Below the pieces are notes generated by a model. It was not told where the DNA came from. It ran no database searches and saw only the letters and a program-made list of their open reading frames with translations. 36,566 nucleotides of DNA, taken from the NCBI GenBank assembly GCA_900540405.1, contig UQFW01000006.1, positions 1 through 36,566 on the forward strand, read 5' to 3'. The translations under genes were made by a program, and so were the position numbers. The stretch's first letter is position 1; each line of letters opens with the position of its first letter. Shown piece by piece: positions 17,009-25,215 of this stretch. The DNA comes from Candidatus Avelusimicrobium faecicola. GTDB taxonomy: Bacteria > Elusimicrobiota > Elusimicrobia > Elusimicrobiales > Elusimicrobiaceae.

Positions 17009-18229
17009 CTATTTCAGTTCCATTTGCACCAGCGTTTCTATATGTTCGCTATGCGGGAAGAAATCAAACGCTTCCACCCCTACCAGGTTGTAGTATTGGG
17101 TGAAAGTTTTTAACTCGTTAGCCAGCGTGACGGGGTTGCAGGAAATATAAAGCACGTTTTTCACGCCGGACTCGGCCACCGCTTTGACCGCTTTGGGGTG
17201 CATACCGCCGCGGGGCGGGTCCAAAATAATCAGCGCGTCCTTTTTTTCAATGGGTTGCTGTTTTACAAAATCTTCCACGCGGGAGCAGAAAAACTGCACA
17301 TTTTTTACCCCGTTGATTTTGGCATTTTCCAACCCGTTGTAAATAGCCGGGGCCACGCTTTCCACGCAAATACTTTTTTGGCACAAATCCGCACAGGAAA
17401 GGCTGAAACTGCCGGCCCCGCCGTATAAATCATAAATCATTTTAGGGGCGATTTTTTTAACCAGACCGCGCACGCGGGAATACATCTTTTGCGCCGTTTT
17501 GGTGTTGGTTTGAAAGAACGACTGCGGGGATAACTTAAACAACACTTCCCGCTCCGTCTTTCCGGCCCCGTCCGTCAGCAGGATTTTTTCCACAAAAGAG
17601 TCCTGCCCTTTTAATACTTTCAGGCTTTCCGGCGCGGCGGTATCAGCCAGGCCGTTGTTGACGGCAGACATAATGTTAAACGTAGGCAACACGCTTTCCA
17701 CCGCCGCCACAAAAGTTTTTTCGTTAAAATCGTTCGTCACAAACAGCACGACCATCCCTTCGCCGGTGTTTTTGCCCTCGCGCACCATTAAATGGCGCAA
17801 AACGCCGGTGTGCTTGCGTTGGTCGTAATACTCCAACCCTTCTGCCGCGGCCCAGGCGCGCACCGCTTTTAATAACGGGATAAGTTTTTCGTTAAACAAA
17901 AAACATTCTTCAATATCAACGGCCCTATCCCATTTGCCTTTTAACTTAAACCCCAGGGCTTGTTCAAACACCAGGGGGCGCGTTTTGTTGGCCGGGTCTT
18001 TTTTATTGTAATTGGGGTCCCATTTTACCTGGTGGCAAAATCCCAATTCCACTTTATTGCGGAAGTACACCGGGTTATCCGTCAGCGTGACGGGAATTTC
18101 CGCCGTCCAAAACGGTTGCAACAATTCCGCCAGTTTCGCGCGTTTGCGGGCCACTTGCTCCGTATACGGCAAGTCCAGTAAGGCGCATCCGCCGCATTCC
18201 TTAAAATGTTTACACGTTAATTTACACAT
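17009..18229 (-). CDS. RlmD/TrmA-family RNA (uracil-5-)-methyltransferase
   Basis: A 406-residue SAM-dependent enzyme that probably makes 5-methyluridine in 23S rRNA or tRNA. The iron-sulfur cysteines typical of RlmD are present as C6-x5-C12-x2-C15, with a likely fourth at C109. The SAM site LYGGAGSFSL and the motif LDPPRGGMHP are intact. The catalytic nucleophile is C364 in SCNPVTLANEL. The N-terminal TRAM domain of classical RlmD is absent, as in several shorter homologues. The ATG overlaps the end of ychF by eight bases, so the two are co-translated. The exact target uridine cannot be inferred. Confidence 0.88.
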   Translation of the reverse strand: MCKLTCKHFKECGGCALLDLPYTEQVARKRAKLAELLQPFWTAEIPVTLTDNPVYFRNKVELGFCHQVKWDPNYNKKDPANKTRPLVFEQALGFKLKGKWDRAVDIEECFLFNEKLIPLLKAVRAWAAAEGLEYYDQRKHTGVLRHLMVREGKNTGEGMVVLFVTNDFNEKTFVAAVESVLPTFNIMSAVNNGLADTAAPESLKVLKGQDSFVEKILLTDGAGKTEREVLFKLSPQSFFQTNTKTAQKMYSRVRGLVKKIAPKMIYDLYGGAGSFSLSCADLCQKSICVESVAPAIYNGLENAKINGVKNVQFFCSRVEDFVKQQPIEKKDALIILDPPRGGMHPKAVKAVAESGVKNVLYISCNPVTLANELKTFTQYYNLVGVEAFDFFPHSEHIETLVQMELK

Positions 18230-19295
18230 TGAGCTTAAACAGGCAGACGTCGCCGTCCTTTACAATATAGTCCTTCCCTTCGGAGCGCACCAGGCCGTGT
18301 TCTTTGAGGGCCTTTTCGCTCCCGTACTTCATTAAATCGTCAAAAGTGTATACTTCGGCGCGGATAAAGCCTTTTTCAAAATCACTGTGGATTTTGCCCG
18401 CCGCCTGCGGAGCCGTACACCCTACCGGAATCAGCCAACTGCGCACTTCCACTTCGCTCCCGGCGGTAAAATAAGTACACAGGTGCAAGAGTTTCATACC
18501 CTCGCGCACGATTTTTTCCAGGCCCGTATAATCACTGCCGGTTTCTTCCAAAAAGGCGTGTTTTTCTTCGTCGGAAAATTCCGCAATTTCCGCTTCAAAC
18601 TTTACGCAAAGCTCCACAAACCCGGCGCCGGTTTCCTGCGCATATTTGGCCACCTTTTCGGCATTGGCCACGTTGCGTTTTTCGGAATTGTTCCCCACAT
18701 ACAGTACCGGTTTGGCGGTTAAAAATTGGTATTCTTTCAGCTGTTCCGGCTCCAATCCCAAGGCCGCCACCGGCTTGCCGTTTTCCAGCGCCTCTTTAAT
18801 GGATTTCATGGTTTCATAGGCGGCCACGGCATCTTTTTTGCCGCTTTTGGCGTTGGAGGCCAAGCGGTCGCAAATTTTGGAGGCCGTTTCCAAATCCGCC
18901 AACATCAGCTCCGTATTGATAATTTCAATATCGCGCAGCGGGTCCACGGAGTTCATCACGTGCGTGACGTTTTCGTCTTCAAACAAGCGCACCACATGGA
19001 TAACGGCGTCCACTTCGCGGATGTTGGCCAAAAACTTATTGCCCAAGCCTTCCCCTTTACTGGCCCCTTTTACAATACCGGCAATATCCACAAATTTAAT
19101 AAAAGCGGCTGTTTTTTTAGGCGGATTAAACAGCTTAAACAACGCATCTAACCGTTTATCCGGAATAGGCACAATCCCCACGTTGGGTTCAATGGTGCAA
19201 AACGGATAGTTGCTTGCTTCCGCCCCGGCTTGCGTCAGCGCGTTAAACAAAGTGGATTTGCCTACATTGGGCAGACCTACGATACCAATTTCCAT
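18222..19295 (-). CDS. ychF: Redox-regulated ATPase / GTPase YchF (OLA1 family)
   Basis: A 357-residue Obg-like P-loop NTPase that associates with ribosomes and prefers ATP in studied members. The G1 motif GLPNVGKST is at residues 7-15 and the G3 segment FVDIAGIVKGASKGEGLGNKF follows. The G4 position reads GNNSE rather than NKxD, which is the family's altered specificity motif. A coiled-coil insertion (about 125-200) and a C-terminal TGS domain (about 275-357, with YFTAGSEVEVRSW) complete the protein. AAGGAG lies eight bases before the ATG. It is the first gene of the minus-strand ychF-methyltransferase-helicase block. Confidence 0.96.
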   Translation of the reverse strand: MEIGIVGLPNVGKSTLFNALTQAGAEASNYPFCTIEPNVGIVPIPDKRLDALFKLFNPPKKTAAFIKFVDIAGIVKGASKGEGLGNKFLANIREVDAVIHVVRLFEDENVTHVMNSVDPLRDIEIINTELMLADLETASKICDRLASNAKSGKKDAVAAYETMKSIKEALENGKPVAALGLEPEQLKEYQFLTAKPVLYVGNNSEKRNVANAEKVAKYAQETGAGFVELCVKFEAEIAEFSDEEKHAFLEETGSDYTGLEKIVREGMKLLHLCTYFTAGSEVEVRSWLIPVGCTAPQAAGKIHSDFEKGFIRAEVYTFDDLMKYGSEKALKEHGLVRSEGKDYIVKDGDVCLFKLNV

Positions 19296-19386
19296 GTAAA
19301 ATCTCCTTCAGGACAAATTTGCATATATAGGTATATTTTAGCATTTAACGCGCCAGCAAACCACGCCAAACCCTAAAACTATTTTG

Positions 19387-19392
19387 TATACT
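19387..19392 (+). promoter_or_regulatory. Candidate -10 for the ankyrin lipoprotein gene
   Basis: TATACT preceded by TTTG lies about 25 bases before the start codon. No convincing -35 is seen. Confidence 0.35.
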
Positions 19393-19417
19393 AAATAAAA
19401 CAGTTTGCGGAGGACAC

Positions 19418-20056
19418 ATGCGTAAATTTTTATCTGTTCTGTTTTGCGGCACTTTACTGGCCGCACTTACCGGTTGCGGGGATAACGGCCTGTTCAAGCC
19501 GTTGCGGGAACTTTCCGATAAATTAGCCCCCACGGCCGCCCAGAAAGCCATTGACCGCCAAAAAGCCGCCAACGGCATTTCCGACGAGAGTTTCCTAAAA
19601 GTAGTGGCTACCCAACCGCCGGAAGCTATTATCGCCATGCTTAATAAAGGGGCCGACCCGAACGCCCGGGATGCCCAGGGCCAAAGCGCTTTAGCCCTGT
19701 ATTTGCAAACCAAATACCCGGATGCCGATACGGTGGATGCGTTCCTGCGGGCCGGGGCCGACGTAAACGCGCTGAACAGCAAGGGCGCCCCGCTGATTGC
19801 CAACGCCTGCGCCATCAGCCCGCGGCTTACGCAAATTTTACTGGCACACGGCGCTAAGGTGGACAGCGTTTACCCCAACGGCATGACTCCGCTGATGTAC
19901 TGCGCCATTGCCGCCAACACGCCGGAAGCCGTACAGCTTTTAATACAAGCCGGGGCGGATACCGCGTATCAGGCGCCGAACGGTTGGACGGCTTACACCG
20001 TGGCCCAGCAATACAACCGCAACCCGGCCGTTGCGCAAGTATTAGCCGCCTATTAA
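19418..20056 (+). CDS. Ankyrin-repeat lipoprotein
   Basis: A 212-residue predicted lipoprotein. The signal peptide ends in LTGC-GD, so the cysteine near residue 22 is probably lipidated. From about residue 70 onward there are four ankyrin-type repeats, seen as GADPNARDAQGQSAL, GADVNALNSKGAPLI, GAKVDSVYPNGMTPLM and GADTAYQAPNGWTAY, which form a protein-binding solenoid. Its partner is unknown. Periplasmic ankyrin proteins are known elsewhere; a host-directed role is possible but not shown. GGAGGA at 19409-19414 is a strong ribosome site. The gene stands alone, divergent from ychF and convergent with the tRNA. Confidence 0.85.
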   Translation: MRKFLSVLFCGTLLAALTGCGDNGLFKPLRELSDKLAPTAAQKAIDRQKAANGISDESFLKVVATQPPEAIIAMLNKGADPNARDAQGQSALALYLQTKYPDADTVDAFLRAGADVNALNSKGAPLIANACAISPRLTQILLAHGAKVDSVYPNGMTPLMYCAIAANTPEAVQLLIQAGADTAYQAPNGWTAYTVAQQYNRNPAVAQVLAAY

Positions 20057-20080
20057 TAAGCCTTTTTACCACAAACACAA

Positions 20081-20107
20081 AACCCGCGCTCTAGGCGCGG
20101 GTTTTTT
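20081..20107. terminator. Bidirectional terminator between ankyrin gene and tRNA
   Basis: The hairpin CCCGCGC/GCGCGGG has A-run and T-run flanks on both sides (AAAA before, TTTTTT after), so it can stop transcription arriving from either strand. Confidence 0.85.
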
Positions 20108-20116
20108 CAAATCGCA

Positions 20117-20190
20117 CGTCCCGTACGAGATTCGAACTCGTGGTCTCCGCCTTGAGAGGGCGGCGTCCTAGACCGCTAGACGAACGGGAC
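20117..20190 (-). tRNA. tRNA-Glu (anticodon CTC)
   Basis: A complete cloverleaf on the minus strand. The acceptor arms GTCCCGT/ACGGGAC pair over seven bases. The D-arm contains AGCGGTCTAG. The anticodon stem CCGCC/GGCGG carries the loop CTCTCAA, giving anticodon CTC, which reads GAG (Glu). The T-arm ACGAG/CTCGT encloses TTCGAAT. The discriminator is G at 20117, and CCA is not encoded. Confidence 0.95.
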
Positions 20191-20199
20191 AACAGTTTT

Positions 20200-20205
20200 A
20201 TTATA
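20200..20205 (-). promoter_or_regulatory. -10 element of the tRNA-Glu promoter
   Basis: On the minus strand a perfect TATAAT lies about ten bases upstream of the tRNA 5' end. The -35 is not clear. Confidence 0.55.
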
Positions 20206-20257
20206 TCATATTGGACTAACCCATAAAAGGGTGCCGCAGTATATCCGCAAAAGGTTT

Positions 20258-20297
20258 ATTTTTTATATAATTTTATACACACGGGTATTTTTATAAT
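20258..20297 (+). promoter_or_regulatory. Promoter region of the DUF1646-like gene
   Basis: TATAAT occurs at 20266-20271 and again at 20292-20297, both upstream of the start at 20338. The first lies within ATTTTTTATATAATTT, a 16-mer shared with the alpha-glucan phosphorylase promoter region. Confidence 0.4.
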
Positions 20298-20337
20298 ATC
20301 CGGCAATCCGGGGGAAACCCCTTATCAAGAGGAAACT

Positions 20338-21402
20338 ATGGAACTAGCCCTTTGGCAGACAGTGCTGTTGTCTTTGCTTATTGTTGTAGTGCTTTTTTTG
20401 CCGCTGACTATTCACAAAGTAGAAGAAAATTTGGAAGCCTTCTTATTTTGCTGCGGTTTATTTGCCGTCACGGTGTCTAAAACGTGGAGCGGGCACCTGG
20501 TGCTTACCGCCCTGGAAGACCCCATTAAAATTACGGTAGCCGTTTTTGTAGCCGGCTTGCTGTTCCGCTATTTTAATAAACAACTGCAAAAACTGACACA
20601 AAAAGCCGTATCCTTTATCGGTTTACGGGCCACGCTGTTTTTGATTGTATTTATTTTGGGGATGACCTCCAGTTTAATTACCGCCATTATCGCGGCACTT
20701 ATTTTGTCCGAAGTGGTTATGATGCTCCCCCTCAACCGGGAAGGCCGTACCCGCATGGTGGTATTTACCTGTTATTCTATCGGTTTGGGCGCGGTGCTTA
20801 CCTCTATCGGCGAGCCGTTGGGCACGGTGGTACTTTCCAAACTTTCCGGCGAGCCCCACAATGCGGATTTTTGGTTCTTAATTGAACATTTGGGTTGGTA
20901 CATTTTGGGCGGCGTGGTGGTTATGTCCCTATTGGCCAGCTCCATCCGCGCGGACACCATTAAACACGCCCCCGGCGTAAAGGAAGAAGCCTCCGCCGCG
21001 GACGAACACTCCGTTAAGAGTATTGCCGTACGGGCCGGGAAAATTTACCTGTTTGTGATGGCGCTTGTATTTTTGGGCGACGGCTTAAAACCGCTGGCCG
21101 AAATTACCATTAAAAAATTATCCGCCTCTTTCCTGTATTGGATTAATATGCTCTCCGCCGTGTTGGATAACGCCACCTTGGCCGCTATTGAGGTGACGCC
21201 GGACATCCACACCCGGGAACTTACCTTCCTGCTGATGAGCTTGATTATTTCCGGCGGCATGCTGATTCCGGGCAACATTCCCAACATTATTTGTGCCTCC
21301 AAACTGGGCATTAAAAGTAAAGATTGGGCCAAACACGCCTTGGGCATTGGCGGGGCGTTATTAATTGCCTACTTTATTATTTTGAGCGCGGTAGTTAAAT
21401 AA
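20338..21402 (+). CDS. DUF1646-like predicted cation transporter
   Basis: A 354-residue polytopic membrane protein with about ten hydrophobic segments, beginning with a helix at residues 5-27. The repeated half-structure and the motifs GMTSSLITAIIAALILSEV and LSAVLDNATLAAIEVTP resemble the ion-transporter superfamily and in particular the DUF1646 group of predicted cation transporters. The re-entrant-like SIGEPLG segment (about residue 160) and GNIPNIICASKLG (about 317) are in positions where such carriers bind substrate. The substrate is unknown. An AGAGGAA ribosome site precedes the ATG. The gene is followed by a strong terminator, so it is probably transcribed alone. Confidence 0.65.
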   Translation: MELALWQTVLLSLLIVVVLFLPLTIHKVEENLEAFLFCCGLFAVTVSKTWSGHLVLTALEDPIKITVAVFVAGLLFRYFNKQLQKLTQKAVSFIGLRATLFLIVFILGMTSSLITAIIAALILSEVVMMLPLNREGRTRMVVFTCYSIGLGAVLTSIGEPLGTVVLSKLSGEPHNADFWFLIEHLGWYILGGVVVMSLLASSIRADTIKHAPGVKEEASAADEHSVKSIAVRAGKIYLFVMALVFLGDGLKPLAEITIKKLSASFLYWINMLSAVLDNATLAAIEVTPDIHTRELTFLLMSLIISGGMLIPGNIPNIICASKLGIKSKDWAKHALGIGGALLIAYFIILSAVVK

Positions 21403-21422
21403 ACCGCCGCTTGCTTGCTTTG

Positions 21423-21453
21423 CCGCACGCCTGAACAGGGCGTGCGGTTTTTT
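21423..21453 (+). terminator. Rho-independent terminator after the DUF1646-like gene
   Basis: Nine-base perfect arms CCGCACGCC and GGCGTGCGG are followed by six T. Confidence 0.92.
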
Positions 21454-21486
21454 ATTCTAACTACTTTTTGTGCAGACACCGGCGCT

Positions 21487-21502
21487 ATTTTTTATATAAT
21501 TT
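21487..21502 (+). promoter_or_regulatory. Candidate promoter for alpha-glucan phosphorylase
   Basis: TATAAT at 21495-21500 lies 34 bases upstream of the start, inside the 16-mer ATTTTTTATATAATTT also seen at 20258-20273. No good -35 at 17 bases is present. Confidence 0.45.
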
Positions 21503-21534
21503 ATTTATATATATACAACCAGGGAGAGGGATTA

Positions 21535-24090
21535 ATGAAAATTCATTCTTTTAACGTACAGCCCAATTTGCCGGAAAGCATTAAATTTCTGGAAGAATTG
21601 GCTAATGATATGTGGTTCACTTGGAACTGGCAGGCCATTTTGCTTTTTGTACAAGTAGACCCCAAACTTTGGACGGCCTCCAAACGCAACCCCAAATGGT
21701 TTTTGGGCTGCGTACCGCAAAAACGCTTTGAAGAACTCAGCAAAGACCCGGAATTTGTAGCCAACGTCAACCGGGTGAAAGAAGCCTATTACCAATACAA
21801 AAAAAATCCGCAAACGTGGTACCAGCAAAACCGCCGCGAAAACGGCAACCTGCTGACCGCGTATTTTTCCATGGAATACGGCATTGGCGAAGGCTTGCCG
21901 ATTTATTCCGGCGGCCTGGGGATGTTGGCGGGCGACCATATTAAATCCGCCAGCGATATGGGCATGCCCATTATCGGCGTAGGTTTATTTTACAAACAAG
22001 GTTATGTGCGCCAAGTATTAAACCGCGAAGGCTGGCAAAACGAAGAATACCCGGATAACGACTGGGCCCACATGCCGGTTGAACGCGTGCAAGACAAAAA
22101 CGGTAAAGATATTACCGTGGATATTGAATTGGGGCAAGAACATGTAAAAGCCTGCATTTGGCGCGTGCCCGTGGGGCGCACCTCGCTGTACTTATTGGAT
22201 ACCAACTTGCAGGAAAACACCCCGGCCCAACGCTTAATTACCGAAAAACTCTACGGCGGCGACCGCGAAAACCGCATCCGCCAGGAAGTGGTATTGGGTA
22301 TCGGCGGCGTGAAAGCCTTGGCCGCGATGGGCATTAAACCCACCGTTTACCATATTAACGAAGGCCACAGCGCGTTTTTGCTTTTCCAACGCATTATTGA
22401 AATTATGCAAGAAAAACACCTGTCTTTTGCCCAAGCACGCGAAATCGTCTGGGCCAGCTCGGTGTTTACCACGCACACCCCGGTTATTGCCGGCAACGAA
22501 CATTTTGACCCCATGCTCGTGCGCAAATATATGGAATCTTACGCCGGCAAAATGGGCATTACTTGGGAAGAATTTTTGAATTTAGGCAAGGAATTGCCCT
22601 CCTCCTCCACTTACTGCATGACGGTAGTGGCTTTGCGCTTAACGGCGTTTGCCAACGGCGTAGCCAAACTGCACGGCAAAGTAAGCCGGGAAATGTGGCA
22701 AAACCTCTGGCCTACCTTGCCCGTGGGCGAAGTGCCGATAACCAGCATTACCAACGGTATTCACAGCGCGTCCTGGATTTCCCACGAACTCAACGAACTG
22801 TACCGCAAATACCTGTTCAATAACGACCAAATGGGCGAAATTGACGCCTCGGACACCAAAGCCTGGGATAAATTGGACGACATCCCCAATGCCGAACTTT
22901 GGCGCGTACACACGATTCGCAAGGAAAAACTGATTGATATGGCCCGCGGCCGCCTGCGCCGCCAGCTCACCCGCCAAGGGTTAGACGTTATGACCGTCAA
23001 CAAAGCGGGCAAAGTGCTTAAAAAAGACGTTTTAACCATCGGTTTTGCGCGCCGCTTTGCTACTTACAAACGCGCCACCTTGCTGTTTAAGAATTTGGAC
23101 CGCCTGGACAAAATCGTCAACAATCCGCAACGCCCGGTGCAGTTCATTTTTGCGGGTAAAGCCCACCCGGCCGATACCCAGGGCAAAGAATTTATCAAAA
23201 CCATTGTAAATATCGCCCAGAACGACCCGCGCTTCAAAAACAAAATTGTATTTGTGGAAGACTACAATATGAACACCGCCCGCTACATGGTGCAAGGGGT
23301 AGATGTGTGGCTCAACAACCCGCGCCGCCCCATGGAAGCCAGCGGCACGAGCGGCATGAAGGCGGCCTTAAACGGGGCGCTGACCCTGTCTATTTTAGAC
23401 GGTTGGTGGGATGAAGTTGGCCCGTGCGAATTTGGTTGGTCTATCGGCGGGGCGGAAAAATACGCCTCCGAGGCCGAACAAGACGCGGTGGAATCCGACG
23501 CGCTTTACAACTTAATTGAGCAAGATATTGCCCCCGCGTATTACGCCAAAGGGGAAGACGGCATTTCTCTGCCGTGGCTCTCTTTAATGAAAGACTCCGT
23601 CAAACATATTGCGCCGTTCTTTAACACCAACCGCATGGTTAAAGAATATTACGAGCGTTTTTATGTGCCGGCCAACAACGCCGGGGCCGTATTGGCACAG
23701 GACGGCAAAGCCGCCCAAGTGGCCGATTGGCGCAAGAAAATTGCCGATAACTGGTACCGCGTAAACGTAGTGGATATTACCCCCAAACTGGAAACGCCTA
23801 TTTTAATGGGCGATAAGGTGGCGTTTAAGGCCCGCGTTTTCTTGGGCAACCTGACCCCGGAAGACATCCAGGTGGAACTGTATTTAGGCCAACGCGGCTC
23901 TTTGGGTGACATCGTTAAAGAAGACGCCGTGGATATGACCTGCACCGGCAAAGAAGGGGACGCTTATATTTACGAAGTGCAAGTTTCCCCCGTCAACAGC
24001 GGCCGCCAGGACTATGCCCTGCGCGTTTTGCCCGCCAACAAAGATATTCCCAACGTGCTTACGCCGCTCTTTATCCGCTGGGAAGACTAA
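21535..24090 (+). CDS. glgP: Alpha-glucan (glycogen/maltodextrin) phosphorylase
   Basis: An 851-residue GT35 phosphorylase that releases glucose-1-phosphate from alpha-1,4-glucans. The N-terminal DUF3417 region (about residues 1-115, WFTWNWQAILLFVQVDPKLW) marks the bacterial/archaeal GlgP subtype distinct from the E. coli/mammalian form. Catalytic landmarks include SMEYGIGEGLPIYSGGLG, HINEGHSAF, TTHTPVIAGNEHF, and the pyridoxal-phosphate lysine K609 in EASGTSGMKAALNG. A C-terminal beta domain (about 760-851) follows. I chose the ATG at 21535 because GGGAGAGGG lies directly upstream; an upstream in-frame start would read through the preceding promoter. It works in the same pathway as the GH57 enzyme and the glucokinase in this window. 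Confidence 0.94.
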   Translation: MKIHSFNVQPNLPESIKFLEELANDMWFTWNWQAILLFVQVDPKLWTASKRNPKWFLGCVPQKRFEELSKDPEFVANVNRVKEAYYQYKKNPQTWYQQNRRENGNLLTAYFSMEYGIGEGLPIYSGGLGMLAGDHIKSASDMGMPIIGVGLFYKQGYVRQVLNREGWQNEEYPDNDWAHMPVERVQDKNGKDITVDIELGQEHVKACIWRVPVGRTSLYLLDTNLQENTPAQRLITEKLYGGDRENRIRQEVVLGIGGVKALAAMGIKPTVYHINEGHSAFLLFQRIIEIMQEKHLSFAQAREIVWASSVFTTHTPVIAGNEHFDPMLVRKYMESYAGKMGITWEEFLNLGKELPSSSTYCMTVVALRLTAFANGVAKLHGKVSREMWQNLWPTLPVGEVPITSITNGIHSASWISHELNELYRKYLFNNDQMGEIDASDTKAWDKLDDIPNAELWRVHTIRKEKLIDMARGRLRRQLTRQGLDVMTVNKAGKVLKKDVLTIGFARRFATYKRATLLFKNLDRLDKIVNNPQRPVQFIFAGKAHPADTQGKEFIKTIVNIAQNDPRFKNKIVFVEDYNMNTARYMVQGVDVWLNNPRRPMEASGTSGMKAALNGALTLSILDGWWDEVGPCEFGWSIGGAEKYASEAEQDAVESDALYNLIEQDIAPAYYAKGEDGISLPWLSLMKDSVKHIAPFFNTNRMVKEYYERFYVPANNAGAVLAQDGKAAQVADWRKKIADNWYRVNVVDITPKLETPILMGDKVAFKARVFLGNLTPEDIQVELYLGQRGSLGDIVKEDAVDMTCTGKEGDAYIYEVQVSPVNSGRQDYALRVLPANKDIPNVLTPLFIRWED

Positions 24091-24104
24091 CCGAACCCTT
24101 ATAA

Positions 24105-24143
24105 AAAAGGCCGGAACGATATGCAAATATCTTCCGGCCTTTT
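24105..24143 (+). terminator. Terminator-like hairpin after glgP
   Basis: Twelve-base arms AAAAGGCCGGAA and TTCCGGCCTTTT flank a 15-base loop, with a T-rich tail (TTTTGTTTG). The tail overlaps the trmL ribosome site region, so some read-through into trmL is possible. Confidence 0.7.
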
Positions 24144-24161
24144 GTTTGGAGTATGCAAACT

Positions 24162-24617
24162 ATGCTCAACATTGTACTTGTCAACCCGGAAATCCCCTTT
24201 AATACCGGCAATATCGGCCGCTCCTGCGTGGCCACCGGCACTATGTTGCACCTGGTAGGGAAACTGGGTTTTAAGATAGAATCTAAAGAAATCCGCCGTT
24301 CCGGCCTGGATTATTGGCCCAACCTCAACTACCGCCGTTATGCGGATTGGGAGGAATTTTTAGCCGTGAATCATCCGCAAGAAGAAAACTTATTCTTCCT
24401 TTCCACCAAAGGCACCAAAAGCTATTGGGATGCCCGCTTTGAAGATAACAGCTACCTGGTTTTCGGGGCGGAGTCCTGCGGGCTGCCGAAAGACTTTTAC
24501 ACCCGGTATAAAGACCGCCTGTATACTATCCCCATGACGGGCCCGGTGCGCTCGCTAAATTTATCGTCTTCGGCCGCCGTAGTTTTGTTTGAAGCGTTGC
24601 GCCAAAACCGCAAATAA
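24162..24617 (+). CDS. trmL: tRNA (cytidine/uridine-34 2'-O)-methyltransferase TrmL
   Basis: A 151-residue SPOUT methyltransferase that modifies the ribose of the wobble base in tRNA-Leu isoacceptors in studied bacteria. The three SPOUT motifs are complete: NTGNIGRSC near the N-terminus, FGAESCGLP in the middle, and IPMTGPVRSLNLSSSAAV at the C-terminal knot. Length is typical of TrmL. I prefer the ATG at 24162, because GGAG at 24148-24151 is well spaced for it; the ATG at 24153 would be too close. Confidence 0.93.
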   Translation: MLNIVLVNPEIPFNTGNIGRSCVATGTMLHLVGKLGFKIESKEIRRSGLDYWPNLNYRRYADWEEFLAVNHPQEENLFFLSTKGTKSYWDARFEDNSYLVFGAESCGLPKDFYTRYKDRLYTIPMTGPVRSLNLSSSAAVVLFEALRQNRK

Positions 24618-24644
24618 GTTTTCAGCAGTTAGCACATAATAAAA

Positions 24645-24676
24645 ACCCGCCTGCAACATACAGGCGGGTCATTTTT
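24645..24676. terminator. Bidirectional terminator between trmL and the pilin gene
   Basis: Nine-base arms ACCCGCCTG and CAGGCGGGT with a 7-base loop. T-rich on the plus side (ATTTTT) and preceded by AAAAA, so it can also stop the minus-strand pilin transcript. Confidence 0.85.
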
Positions 24677-24693
24677 ACCTTTCCTAAAAAATG

Positions 24694-25116
24694 TTAACGG
24701 CCCCAACCAATGGCATCACATATCCGGTCGGCTTGTTTGTTGCCACTGTCCGCAATACAACTGCGTCTGGTCACGGCGCCATTCGCCAGCATTATGGACA
24801 GCGTATATCCGGCCTTTTTACTTTTTATAGAAAGAATAACCGTACCATAAATCGGCTGCACTTTGAGTGGTTCAAAATGCTGTTGTTTGGCCGAATCCGT
24901 CCCAGCGGCCAAAAAATCCTTTATGTTGGCATAAGAGCCCTCTTGCATCATATAATAGCCGTTGGCTTGGTCTGCCGCCAAAGTTAAATCGTTAATCCCC
25001 TCCTGTGCGCGGGCTTTTTCCATAGCGGTTTTATATTTAGGCACACTCGCCACCACCAACAAAGAAACAATAATCATCACAATCAATAACTCAATTAACG
25101 TAAAACCTTTTTGCAT
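24694..25116 (-). CDS. Type IV pilin-like prepilin (PilA/PilE/GspG class)
   Basis: A 140-residue class III prepilin. The leader MQKG is cut before F5, giving FTLIELLIVMIIVSLLVVA with the conserved glutamate at mature position 5, which a prepilin peptidase would process and methylate. The remaining globular domain has a C-terminal pair of cysteines (C...RIC) that probably forms the D-region disulfide loop. It could be a major pilin, a minor pilin or a pseudopilin; no assembly genes lie nearby to decide. GGAGG at a good spacing supports the start. A link to DNA uptake with ComM and DprA is plausible but inferred. Confidence 0.9.
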   Translation of the reverse strand: MQKGFTLIELLIVMIIVSLLVVASVPKYKTAMEKARAQEGINDLTLAADQANGYYMMQEGSYANIKDFLAAGTDSAKQQHFEPLKVQPIYGTVILSIKSKKAGYTLSIMLANGAVTRRSCIADSGNKQADRICDAIGWGR

Positions 25117-25163
25117 AAAAAACCTCCGTATTTTTGGGGGTCATAAAAAACCCTTCTTGTTAT

Positions 25164-25171
25164 AGTATAAT
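25164..25171. promoter_or_regulatory. Divergent -10 elements between pilin and MFS genes
   Basis: The near-symmetric sequence AGTATAAT reads TATACT on the minus strand (pilin, 25164-25169) and TATAAT on the plus strand (25166-25171). Confidence 0.4.
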
Positions 25172-25215
25172 TCTTTTTGGCCCTGTTGCCACTTATTTTT
25201 TATAAAATAACCCTA

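Noticed and set aside
20117..20190. tRNA used as an integration site for a mobile element
   Set aside because: No integrase or partial tRNA repeat is seen on either side; flanking genes look like core genes.
20220..20337. Riboswitch in the leader of the DUF1646-like gene
   Set aside because: The leader is about 60 bases and contains only a short GGGGG/CCCC stem; no known riboswitch core was recognisable.
21415..21534. Longer glgP start at an upstream TTG
   Set aside because: It would run through the preceding terminator and the promoter, and the peptide is unlike the family; GGGAGAGGG marks the ATG at 21535.
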